A program made the position numbers and the translations under genes. From positions 2,170,001-2,234,000 of the forward strand of contig OZ000552.1 of assembly GCA_963923955.1 (NCBI GenBank): a stretch of DNA of 64,000 bases, given 5' to 3'. This stretch comes from G963923955 sp963923955 (GTDB lineage Bacteria > Pseudomonadota > Gammaproteobacteria > Eutrophobiales > Eutrophobiaceae). The notes below the pieces were generated by a model. That model made no database searches and had not been told where the DNA came from. It saw only the letters and a program-made list of their open reading frames with translations. This document shows positions 26,129 to 33,738 of this stretch, in pieces (position 1 is the stretch's first letter; each line of letters starts with the position of its first letter).

Positions 26129-26275
26129 AGTCGTTTGATTTCCACAGCAGCATTGTGTTTGGGCAAGCACGTGCAGATAAAGCGCTACACAAAATTCATC
26201 CAGACGCTAGAATAGCACTCAAACGAGGGTGAACAACCCTATCCTGATTGAAGGTCTTATTGTGCTGAATATTCC

Positions 26276-26878
26276 ATGAACATGTTGGAGATATTAGTCC
26301 TGTATTACAGCCGTCACGGCAATGTGGCCGCCATGGCAAACCAGGTTGCGCGCGGCATCGAATCCGTGCATGGCTGTACGGCCCGGATTCGCACGGTGCC
26401 GCCGGTCTCTACAGGTGGGGCGGCCGGCACAGGCGAGTTGCCGGAGAGCGGCCCGCCCTATGCCAACAATGACGATCTGAAACAATGCCACGGCCTGGCA
26501 CTGGGCAGCCCCACGCGCTTTGGCAATATGGCCGCGGCCATGAAGTATTTTTTCGATGGCACCAGCGACCTGTGGCTATCCGGCGCCCTGATTGACAAGC
26601 CCGCCGCAGTCTTTACCTCTACCAGTTCACTGCATGGCGGCCAGGAAAGCACCCTGCTGTCCATGATGTTGCCGCTGATGCATCACGGCATGTTGCTCTT
26701 GGGCCTGCCCTATTCCGAGCCCGCCCTGCTGACTACCACCACCGGCGGCACGCCCTATGGCGCCAGCCATGTTGCCGGGACGGAGAGTAACCGCGCCCTA
26801 AGTGCAGAGGAAGAGCAGCTCTGCCTTGCATTAGGCAAGCGTCTGGCGCAGCACACGAAGAGATTACACGGCGCTTGA
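26276..26878 (+). CDS. wrbA: NAD(P)H:quinone oxidoreductase, WrbA family
   Basis: A flavodoxin-like FMN enzyme of 200 residues. The FMN phosphate-binding loop is YYSRHGNVAAMA; GSPTRFGNMAAAMKYFFD and TSTSSLHGGQEST are WrbA hallmarks. It reduces quinones by two electrons. Two ATGs (26276, 26282) lie close together and the shorter one fits homologues slightly better. Divergent from yihY, convergent with hda. Confidence 0.95.
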   Translation: MNMLEILVLYYSRHGNVAAMANQVARGIESVHGCTARIRTVPPVSTGGAAGTGELPESGPPYANNDDLKQCHGLALGSPTRFGNMAAAMKYFFDGTSDLWLSGALIDKPAAVFTSTSSLHGGQESTLLSMMLPLMHHGMLLLGLPYSEPALLTTTTGGTPYGASHVAGTESNRALSAEEEQLCLALGKRLAQHTKRLHGA

Positions 26879-26891
26879 CCGGAACCGCGGC

Positions 26892-27656
26892 CTATCGCTC
26901 ATTCAACAGTTGCTTGACCAGAGGCACGGTCAGCTTTTTCTTTGCCGCCAGGCTGGCATCATCAAGCCTGTTGAGCCAGTCCAGCAGGCTGTGCATGTCT
27001 CTTGCGATGCGTTTGAGCAGATAGGCGCTGACGTCATTTGACAGTTCAAGGCCGCGCAGGCCGGCGCGCTGCTGCAAGACCTCAAGGCACTGCGCCTCGG
27101 TCAAGGGCGAGAGATGATAGACCACATCCCAGGCCAATCTGGATTTCAGATCCGGCAGGCTAATGGCAAGGCCATGTGGGCTGCTGTGTGCAGCCATGAT
27201 CAAGGGCCGCTGTGCCTCACGCAGGCGATTAAAGAGATTAAAGACAGCCAGCTCCCAGTCCGCCCTCCCGGCGATGCAGTCCAAGGCATCCATACAGATC
27301 AGATCGAGTTGCTCCAGGCCCTCCAGCATCGCCGGGCTGAAGGCATCCAGCTCAGCCAATGGGACATAGGCCGGCCTTTTGCCCAGCGCCGATAGGGACG
27401 TGCACACAGCTTGCAGCAGATGGCTCTTGCCGCTGCCGGCCGCACCCCAGAGATAGAGGTTTTTGCTCTCATCGCCGGCGACCAGGCGCTCAAGGCAGGC
27501 CACTATCTGTGCATTTTGGTCGGGCAGGTAGGAAGCAAAATCAAAGCGCTCGAAATGACCAAAGAAAAGCGGTATCTGCTTCGCCCGAAGTTCCGACTCA
27601 GAAGACGGCGGGTGGAGTTTAAACAGGCCGGAGGAAAATGAGAGCTGCTTAGCCAC
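26892..27656 (-). CDS. hda: DnaA regulatory inactivator Hda
   Basis: A DnaA-like AAA+ protein of 254 residues lacking the DNA-binding domain: P-loop GAAGSGKSHLLQA, Walker B LICMDALDCI, sensor region PDLKSRLAWDVVYHLSPL. Hda with the DNA clamp stimulates ATP hydrolysis by DnaA. Two N-terminal segments resemble the clamp-binding motif: KQLSFS (residues 3-8) and QIPLFF (27-32). The GTG start used here keeps both. If translation starts later, only the second remains. It lies downstream of the DUF2066 gene, a common gammaproteobacterial neighbour. Confidence 0.9.
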   Translation of the reverse strand: MAKQLSFSSGLFKLHPPSSESELRAKQIPLFFGHFERFDFASYLPDQNAQIVACLERLVAGDESKNLYLWGAAGSGKSHLLQAVCTSLSALGKRPAYVPLAELDAFSPAMLEGLEQLDLICMDALDCIAGRADWELAVFNLFNRLREAQRPLIMAAHSSPHGLAISLPDLKSRLAWDVVYHLSPLTEAQCLEVLQQRAGLRGLELSNDVSAYLLKRIARDMHSLLDWLNRLDDASLAAKKKLTVPLVKQLLNER

Positions 27657-27762
27657 TTGTTTTACGCTGCCGGCGGCGGGTAGCCATCACTTTGACGGCG
27701 GCTGGATTCGTGTCCGCCTGCAAAGACCGGTCCGCCAAACGACAAGAATTTTTGTGCCGCCT

Positions 27763-28812
27763 TCATGGCAGGAGACGATAAGCGCCTTCTTCCTGCATGA
27801 CCGCCTCCAGGGTGCTGCCTAATGCAATGGCCTGGGTCAGCGCCGCCTCGCCGCCGTGGGCGGTGAGCATAAATGTCACCTTGCCCGGCACGACGGCTGT
27901 TACCTGCACCTCAGCAACGGCGCTCAAGGATTCAAGATATTTCAGTGTCTGTGCATATTGTCCGGCACTGAAGATCGATGCGACGGAAATGCGGATGGTA
28001 TTCAAGCCTGCGCTTGCGCGCGCAAACTGCGCCGCCAGCCGGTCCGCCAGCCCGTCAATGCCTTCATCCAATACCGCATCGCGCAGGTCGCTCTCGCCAA
28101 ACCAGGTGGCCGTCTGCCCTTGCAGATAGGCAAGCCAGCGGCCTTCCCAGATGCCGGATGAGGTCGAGCTGATGCTGCCCGTTAGTATGGCATCGGCCTG
28201 ATAGCGCCGCGAGGCCTCCAGCACAGGCCCTTGAAAGCCGCCCCATATATCGCTCGCCCTGAGAAGCGCGCTATCATCCAGATCAACCAAGGGAAACAGC
28301 AGGGCGATGCCGCGCCGGCGCGCGCGTTGCTCCACAACATTGAGAAGATCGGCATGTTCTTCTGGGTTCACCAGGTGTCGGCCTGTCTCATCCTGCACGG
28401 CCAGCCAGATCAAGGTTGACGGGCGCTCTTCCCCCCACACCGGCACTCCCAGAAGGCGCAGTCTGCTGTTCAAGGCGGCGCGGTCAAAACGTACCCACAG
28501 CCGCAAGGCCGTCTCGGCCTCCTCACCGGCAGCATCAGCCGCCCTTTCCACCGTCTTATAACGATACTGCTGTACGTAGTTATCCGGCCTTTGCAGAATG
28601 GTCGCAAGCGCCGGCCGCCCCGGGGCAAAGCGATCACCGGTTACTTTGACCAGCACGATCTGCAAGGCCGTCTTAAGCGCCGGCCTTGTGCTCTCCGGCC
28701 GTTGATCACTGACCGGCACCTCGGCCTCATACAGGCCCTGCACCTTGATGGCGTAAGCCGAGATCGGCAACAAGGCCGGCAACAGAAAAAATAAAAGCAA
28801 GTGTCTTTGCAT
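27763..28812 (-). CDS. DUF2066 domain-containing exported protein
   Basis: The start was set at MQRHLLLFFLLPALLPISAYA, a clear signal peptide, giving 349 residues. The mature protein matches DUF2066 (LYEAEVPVSDQ, ALQIVLVKVTGD, QYRYKTVE). These periplasmic proteins of unknown role are often encoded between purM and hda, as here. Divergent from purM over 128 bp. No catalytic motif is seen. Confidence 0.85.
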   Translation of the reverse strand: MQRHLLLFFLLPALLPISAYAIKVQGLYEAEVPVSDQRPESTRPALKTALQIVLVKVTGDRFAPGRPALATILQRPDNYVQQYRYKTVERAADAAGEEAETALRLWVRFDRAALNSRLRLLGVPVWGEERPSTLIWLAVQDETGRHLVNPEEHADLLNVVEQRARRRGIALLFPLVDLDDSALLRASDIWGGFQGPVLEASRRYQADAILTGSISSTSSGIWEGRWLAYLQGQTATWFGESDLRDAVLDEGIDGLADRLAAQFARASAGLNTIRISVASIFSAGQYAQTLKYLESLSAVAEVQVTAVVPGKVTFMLTAHGGEAALTQAIALGSTLEAVMQEEGAYRLLP

Positions 28813-28940
28813 GGCACGAACGCTATGCAAGTGAGGGGCGCAAGTCAACCGGCAATCCGGCCTCAGGCAGAGATTGCGGCCCCGAGAATTACAGCCCAAG
28901 AGATTGCGACCTAAGCCCTTGCCCTATACCATCCACGCCC

Positions 28941-29984
28941 ATGTCCAAAGCAAGACATAGAGCCAGCTACGCCGATGCGGGGGTGAGCATTGAACGCGGC
29001 AATGCCCTGGTTGAGCGCATCAAGGCGCAGGCACAAGATACCGCCCGGCGCGGGGTGATGGGCAATGTCGGCGGCTTTGGCGCCTTGTTTGATCTCAGCG
29101 CGCTAAACTACCGGCAGCCGGTGCTGGTGTCGGCAACAGACGGGGTGGGCAGCAAGCTGAAACTGGCCATCGCCTCCAACAGGCACGAGAGCATCGGCAT
29201 CGATCTGGTGGCGATGTGCGTCAATGATGTGCTGGCCCAAGGCGCAGAGCCGCTGTTCTTCCTCGATTACTATGCCTGTTCCCGCCTGGATGTGGCGCTC
29301 GCCGAGCGGGTCGTGCAGGGCATTGCGGAAGGCTGTCGGCAGGCCGGCTGTGCGCTGGTCGGCGGCGAGACCGCAGAGATGCCGGGCATGTATGCGAGCG
29401 GGGAATATGAGCTTGCCGGCTTCTGTGTCGGTGCAGTGGAGAGGGCCGCGATCATCGATGGCAGCCAGGTCGCGGCCGGCGATGTATTGATCGGCCTGGC
29501 CGCAAGCGGGCCGCATGCCAACGGCTATTCCCTCATTCGCAGGCTGCTGGCTGATGTAGGCACCGAGCTGCATGATGATTTCCAGCAGCAGACCTTTGCC
29601 GATGTGCTGCTCAGCCCCACCCGGATCTATATTCGGCCGGTGCTGCAATTACTGGGACAGGTGAAGGTCAAGGGCATAGCACATATCACCGGCGGCGGCC
29701 TGACTGAAAACCTGCCCCGGGTGCTGCCTGAGTCCGTGCAGGCCGGGATTGATACGCATAGCTGGCAATGGCCGGGTATCTTCCGCTGGTTAGAAGAGAG
29801 CGGGAACATTGCCCGGGATGAGATGTATCGCACCTTTAATTGCGGTGTGGGCATGGTGCTAGTTGTCGATGCGGGCGCTGCTGCGGAGGCGATCAGCATA
29901 CTCAGCGAGCAGGGTGAGATTGCCTGGGAGTTGGGGGCGATACAAAGGCGGGCGGCGGGTAGTCCTCGGCTTGTATTTTTATAG
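28941..29984 (+). CDS. purM: Phosphoribosylformylglycinamidine cyclo-ligase
   Basis: AIR synthetase, fifth step of purine synthesis: ATP-dependent ring closure of FGAM. 347 residues. Signatures: YADAGVSIERGNALVERIK, ATDGVGSKLKLA, GGETAEMPGMY and HITGGGLTENLPRVLP. ATG start. purN, which often follows, is not present: trmJ converges from the other side 26 bp after the stop. Confidence 0.97.
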   Translation: MSKARHRASYADAGVSIERGNALVERIKAQAQDTARRGVMGNVGGFGALFDLSALNYRQPVLVSATDGVGSKLKLAIASNRHESIGIDLVAMCVNDVLAQGAEPLFFLDYYACSRLDVALAERVVQGIAEGCRQAGCALVGGETAEMPGMYASGEYELAGFCVGAVERAAIIDGSQVAAGDVLIGLAASGPHANGYSLIRRLLADVGTELHDDFQQQTFADVLLSPTRIYIRPVLQLLGQVKVKGIAHITGGGLTENLPRVLPESVQAGIDTHSWQWPGIFRWLEESGNIARDEMYRTFNCGVGMVLVVDAGAAAEAISILSEQGEIAWELGAIQRRAAGSPRLVFL

Positions 29985-30010
29985 GCTTGAAGATCTGCCG
30001 GGATCGATCG

Positions 30011-30757
30011 CTATTTCGACTTCTCTTGCGCCGCCGCCAGAATGCCGCGTAGGATCTGATATTCATTCTCATCCAGCCGGGCGCAATTAAACAGGCGTTT
30101 TAAGCGGCGCATCAGGCGCCGCGGATTGGCCGGATCAAGATAGCCAATGTCGAGCAGGGCGGCCTCCAGATGGGCATAGAGCATTTCCATCTGCCGCCCG
30201 GTCACTGCCGCTGTCGCCTTATCGCCAGCCTTGTTATCAGTAGCGGCGAATATCTTGCGCAGCTCATAACAGATAATCTGCACGGCGGCGGCAAGGTTGA
30301 GCGATGAAAACGCAGGGTTGCCCGGGATCTGCAACATCGCATTGCAATATTCCAGCTCCTGATTACTCAAGCCCGAACTCTCGCGCCCGAATACGATCGC
30401 AACCGCGGCACCCTGCTGCGCGCATTCAAGGGCGCTGTGCGCAGCCTCTTCCGGCGAGCAGCGCGGCCAGGCGATGCGCCGGGTCCGGGCGCTGGTGGCA
30501 AACACCAGGCTGCAATCCTCCACCGCCTCTTGCAGCGCATCGTAGCGCTTTGCCGCCGCCAGAATATCATCGGCACCGGCGGCGCGGGCCGTGGCTTCCG
30601 CAGCGGGAAAGTGCTTCGGCCTGACGAGCCGCAGATTCTTACAGCCCATCGTCTTCATCGCCCGTGCCGTCGCCCCGATGTTGCCGGGGTGAGTGGTGGC
30701 CACCAGCACAATATTGATGTACTCACTGATTTTGTCAGCCATTATTTTATCGGCCAT
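30011..30757 (-). CDS. trmJ: tRNA (cytidine/uridine-2'-O-)-methyltransferase TrmJ
   Basis: A SPOUT-class enzyme that methylates the 2'-OH of tRNA position 32. Knot motifs are seen: ATTHPGNIGATARAMKTMG, VFGRESSGLSNQELEYCN and NPAFSSLNLAAAVQIICYEL. 248 residues. The N-terminus begins with a short tandem repeat (MADKIMADKIS), so an ATG five codons downstream is an alternative start. Divergent from suhB, a conserved gammaproteobacterial arrangement. Confidence 0.93.
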   Translation of the reverse strand: MADKIMADKISEYINIVLVATTHPGNIGATARAMKTMGCKNLRLVRPKHFPAAEATARAAGADDILAAAKRYDALQEAVEDCSLVFATSARTRRIAWPRCSPEEAAHSALECAQQGAAVAIVFGRESSGLSNQELEYCNAMLQIPGNPAFSSLNLAAAVQIICYELRKIFAATDNKAGDKATAAVTGRQMEMLYAHLEAALLDIGYLDPANPRRLMRRLKRLFNCARLDENEYQILRGILAAAQEKSK

Positions 30758-30853
30758 TATTTTCGGCCCTGGCGCTTACTTCACTCAGCCAAGATAGCCC
30801 CGTACAATGCGCCTGCTAAGGAAACGCTAAAAAAACCAACTCAGGAGAATACC

Positions 30854-31645
30854 ATGCATCCGATGCTCAATATCGGCATACGCGCCGCCCATGCCGCCGG
30901 GGATCATATCGTAAAATATGTCGATCGCATTCAGGATGTGTCCGTCAGCCCCAAGGGGCGCAACGATTTCGTCACCGAAGTCGATAGGCAGGCAGAGGCG
31001 ATCATCATCGACACCATCCACAGGGCCTATCCCGGACACAGCATCCTGGCCGAAGAAAGCGGCGCGCATGCGGGCCGTGATGGTGATGAATTCCAGTGGG
31101 TCATCGATCCGCTGGACGGCACCAGCAACTTCATGCACGGCTTCCCGCATTTTGCCGTTTCCATCGCCTTAAAACATAAAAACATCCTCGCCCAGGCGGT
31201 CATCTACGACCCTCTAAAACAAGAGCTATTCACCGCCAGCAAGGGCGGCGGTGCCTACATGAACAGGCGCCGCATCCGGGTTGCGCGAAAAAAAGCGCTG
31301 GCCGGTGCCCTGCTCGCGACCGGTTTCCCTTATCGAGAGCTGGACAAGCTGGAGATTTACTTAGACACCTTTCGCCGGCTCCTCCCGTTGGTGGCCGGGC
31401 TAAGACGGGCGGGTTCGGCAGCGCTGGATCTCGCCTACGTGGCCTGTGGCCGCTTTGACGGCTTTTGGGAATACGGCCTTAAGCAATGGGACATCGCGGC
31501 CGGCGCCTTGCTGGTGCTGGAGGCGGGCGGGCTTATCAGCGACATTGACGGCCATGCGGCCTATCTGGAATCAGGCAATATTATCGCCGGCAATGCGAAG
31601 ATCGAGGCAGGGCTATCCAGAATCCTCAAAGGCGCGGCTGATTAA
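30854..31645 (+). CDS. suhB: Inositol-1-monophosphatase family protein SuhB
   Basis: A 263-residue Mg-dependent phosphatase; in E. coli SuhB also joins rRNA antitermination complexes. Metal-binding motifs: EES (ILAEESGAH), DPLDGTSNFMHGFPHF and the C-terminal KQWDIAAGALLVLEAGG. The start ATG is preceded by TCAGGAGAAT, a good ribosome-binding site. A much longer open frame upstream (from 30437) is antisense to trmJ and not coding. The stop abuts hairpin element copy B. Confidence 0.95.
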   Translation: MHPMLNIGIRAAHAAGDHIVKYVDRIQDVSVSPKGRNDFVTEVDRQAEAIIIDTIHRAYPGHSILAEESGAHAGRDGDEFQWVIDPLDGTSNFMHGFPHFAVSIALKHKNILAQAVIYDPLKQELFTASKGGGAYMNRRRIRVARKKALAGALLATGFPYRELDKLEIYLDTFRRLLPLVAGLRRAGSAALDLAYVACGRFDGFWEYGLKQWDIAAGALLVLEAGGLISDIDGHAAYLESGNIIAGNAKIEAGLSRILKGAAD

Positions 31646-31646
31646 A

Positions 31647-31803
31647 GAACCTCTGAGCAAGTCCATCCGTGACTTGTCTTAAGGCACGCAAACTAAAAAT
31701 GCGATTTTTAGTTTGCTCACCAATTCAATTACTTAATCGTAATTGAATTGGGTGGCACCTCCTTGTGCCACAAGGAAGCTCTGATTAAATCAGAGCTTCC
31801 TTA
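31647..31803 (-). repeat. Multi-hairpin intergenic element, copy B
   Basis: Fills the gap between the convergent suhB and the DUF354 pseudogene. Read on the minus strand it is collinear with copy A: H1 31772-31802 (13-bp perfect stem, 5-nt loop), H2 31752-31771 (7-bp perfect stem), H3 31720-31751 (13-bp perfect stem), H4 31688-31716 (13-bp perfect stem, 3-nt loop), H5 31658-31676 (6-bp stem, loop ACGGATG on the minus strand). The ends are inverted repeats (AAGGAAGCTCTGA / AAAGAACCTCTGA). Stem sequences differ from copy A on both arms so that pairing is kept. Confidence 0.8.
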
Positions 31804-32835
31804 ACGGAAATTTTCCAGCGTATCCACAACAAACTGACTCACATCGATGCAATCCGCCAACAACCGCCGGCGCGCTGCCTCACACTCATCCGGCTGCAAG
31901 GCACACAACCAGCGCAGCGCCGGCTGCAATGCCTCCCAGTTCAGTGCGCGCACATTCTTGACCAGGTTATAACGGCGCTCCTGCTCATCGGTATAACCGC
32001 GCCCGGTGTTCGCCATGTAAATCGCCGGCACGCCCAATACCGCGCACTCCGATGCCATCGTTGCGATCTCGCCAATAAAGCCATCGCAAAAGGCCAGGAC
32101 ATGATGCACGTCTTCCGGCGCGCCCCCCGTGCGCGAATAGCAAAATTCCCGATACGCCGTCGGCAAGGGTCTCTCTGATGAGATCATGACATGGCCGAGG
32201 GCGAGCAGCCGGTGCAGCAATTTATCCAGCAAGGGCCGGGCCGGCCCGCCTCGCCAAGGTCATGGCTGGCCTGCCAGGAGACCAGCCGGATAAAGTAATT
32301 TTTCTTTGCTTCACAGGCCATTGTCAATGGCTCTGTTCTTATCCGGCGTAAAATAATTCGGGTGCAGGTAGGCCAGCTCATGGTAGCCCTTATAGCGTGT
32401 TGTTTTCCGGCGCGGCGTCCAGCCCGTGTAACAATCAGGCACCACAACCCGTCCGGCAAAGGGATAGCTCAGCAGATTCTGCAAGCGCGCGTCTTACGTA
32501 TCATAAAAAACAAGCGCCGGTATCTTCTTAAGCAGGCCGACGTGTGCAATGAAGATGCCGCCGATGCCCGCCATGACATCGGGGGCAAATCGCCCGGCCG
32601 CACGAAACAATCTGGCATCGCGTAAGACCAGCTCTTTGGCCAGAGACAACAGCCCCCCATCGCCTTGGGCGGAGATCGTTTCATGCGCAATGCCCAGCCG
32701 CTCCAGCAGCCGCGGCGCCATCTCCTTGACCCGACTGGTAAGCATCAGCTCATGGCCGCGTTGTGTAAGCATTCTTGTGGGTTGGGAGAAAAAATGCACA
32801 TGGGCCGGGTGGCCGATGTCAATGAGGATTCTCAT
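31801..32835 (-). pseudogene. DUF354 family protein (glycosyltransferase-like), inactivated
   Basis: The gene starts well (MRILIDIGHPAHVHFFSQPT, DUF354 hallmark) but stops at an in-frame TAA after LVFYDT (about 32491-32493), where homologues continue. The frame then reads on to TPDKNRAIDNGL before a frameshift (about 32310-32320), resumes as CEAKKNYFIRLVSWQASHDL, and shifts again near 32240 into LDKLLHRLLALGHVMISSE...EIATMASECAVLGVPAIY to the stop. One nonsense and two frameshift lesions make it a pseudogene unless the sequence is faulty. DUF354 proteins occur in surface-polysaccharide loci, and the adjacent GT2 gene fits. Confidence 0.8.
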
Positions 32836-32871
32836 TCTTCAGGCATTCTTCTTAGGCATTATTCCCAAGTA

Positions 32872-33738
32872 TCATTCATTCGTCTTTTGATAGAGCAGCA
32901 TCGTGATCTGCTCGGATACCAGGCCGATCAAAAAGATCAGGATGCTGGAGAGAAACAGGATGGCGCTCATGTTGGTAAAGCGCCCCCACAGCAGGAAGGT
33001 GTAGGCATAATAAGACACCCCGACGAGGAAGGTCAGGCCGCTGAAGGGGACGAATATTTTCAACGGCGAGAACAGTGTGCCGATCTTGAATAAGATAAGC
33101 AAAAAACGAATGCCGTCTTTGAGCGGCCTGATGTGGCTTTTCCCCAGCCGCTTATGCGCCGTGATGGGACAAAAGCCGACGGTATAGCCGGAGCGATAAA
33201 AGGCCATGGTGCTGGTCGTGGGGCAGGAAAAGCCGTTGGGATAGAGATGCAGAAATTGCATGAATTTCTCGCGCGCCGCTATCCTGAAACCCGAGGTCAG
33301 GTCCGGCACGGGCCGATTGACCATGTAACTGGCCAACTTGTTATAGGCCGTGTTGGCGAGCAGGCGCCCGCACCCAGCATGGGAGCCCTTATCGCGCGCG
33401 CCGATGACCAGATCAAAGCCCTTTTCGTACTCATTGAGCAGCGCATTGATATACTCCACCGCGTGCTGGCCATCGGCATCCATGAAGAGGATCACCTCCC
33501 GACTTGCATGACGACAGCCGGCCTTGATCGCCGCACCATTGCCCTTGCTGTACAGGTGCCGGATGCAATCTACATTGTACTGTCGGCACAGTTCTGCGCT
33601 GTCGTCACGGGAGCCGTCATCCACCACGATGATCTCCGCCGCAGAAAATTTCTCGCTCAGCGCCGGCAAGAGAATTTTTAAGCCCCGGGCCTCGTCTCTT
33701 GCCGGGATTACAATGCTTAATCTTTTGTGCTCTATCAT
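32872..33738 (-). CDS. GT2-family glycosyltransferase (polyprenyl-phosphate type) with C-terminal TM segments
   Basis: A 288-residue protein: SIVIPARDEARGLKILL, VVDDGSRDDSAELC, FMDADGQHAVEYI (DAD metal site), then NTAYNKLASYMVNRPVPDLTSGFR, as in dolichyl/undecaprenyl-phosphate sugar transferases. Two hydrophobic helices form the C-terminus (about 220-280). It overlaps the upstream 640-residue membrane protein by 4 bp. It may charge a lipid-linked sugar used by that protein; this is inferred from the pairing. Confidence 0.87.
   Translation of the reverse strand: MIEHKRLSIVIPARDEARGLKILLPALSEKFSAAEIIVVDDGSRDDSAELCRQYNVDCIRHLYSKGNGAAIKAGCRHASREVILFMDADGQHAVEYINALLNEYEKGFDLVIGARDKGSHAGCGRLLANTAYNKLASYMVNRPVPDLTSGFRIAAREKFMQFLHLYPNGFSCPTTSTMAFYRSGYTVGFCPITAHKRLGKSHIRPLKDGIRFLLILFKIGTLFSPLKIFVPFSGLTFLVGVSYYAYTFLLWGRFTNMSAILFLSSILIFLIGLVSEQITMLLYQKTNE

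Noticed and set aside
30437..30853. Long open frame upstream of suhB that would add 139 residues
   Set aside because: It is antisense to trmJ, rich in Arg/Pro as expected of a shadow frame, and the ATG at 30854 has a good ribosome-binding site and the canonical SuhB N-terminus.
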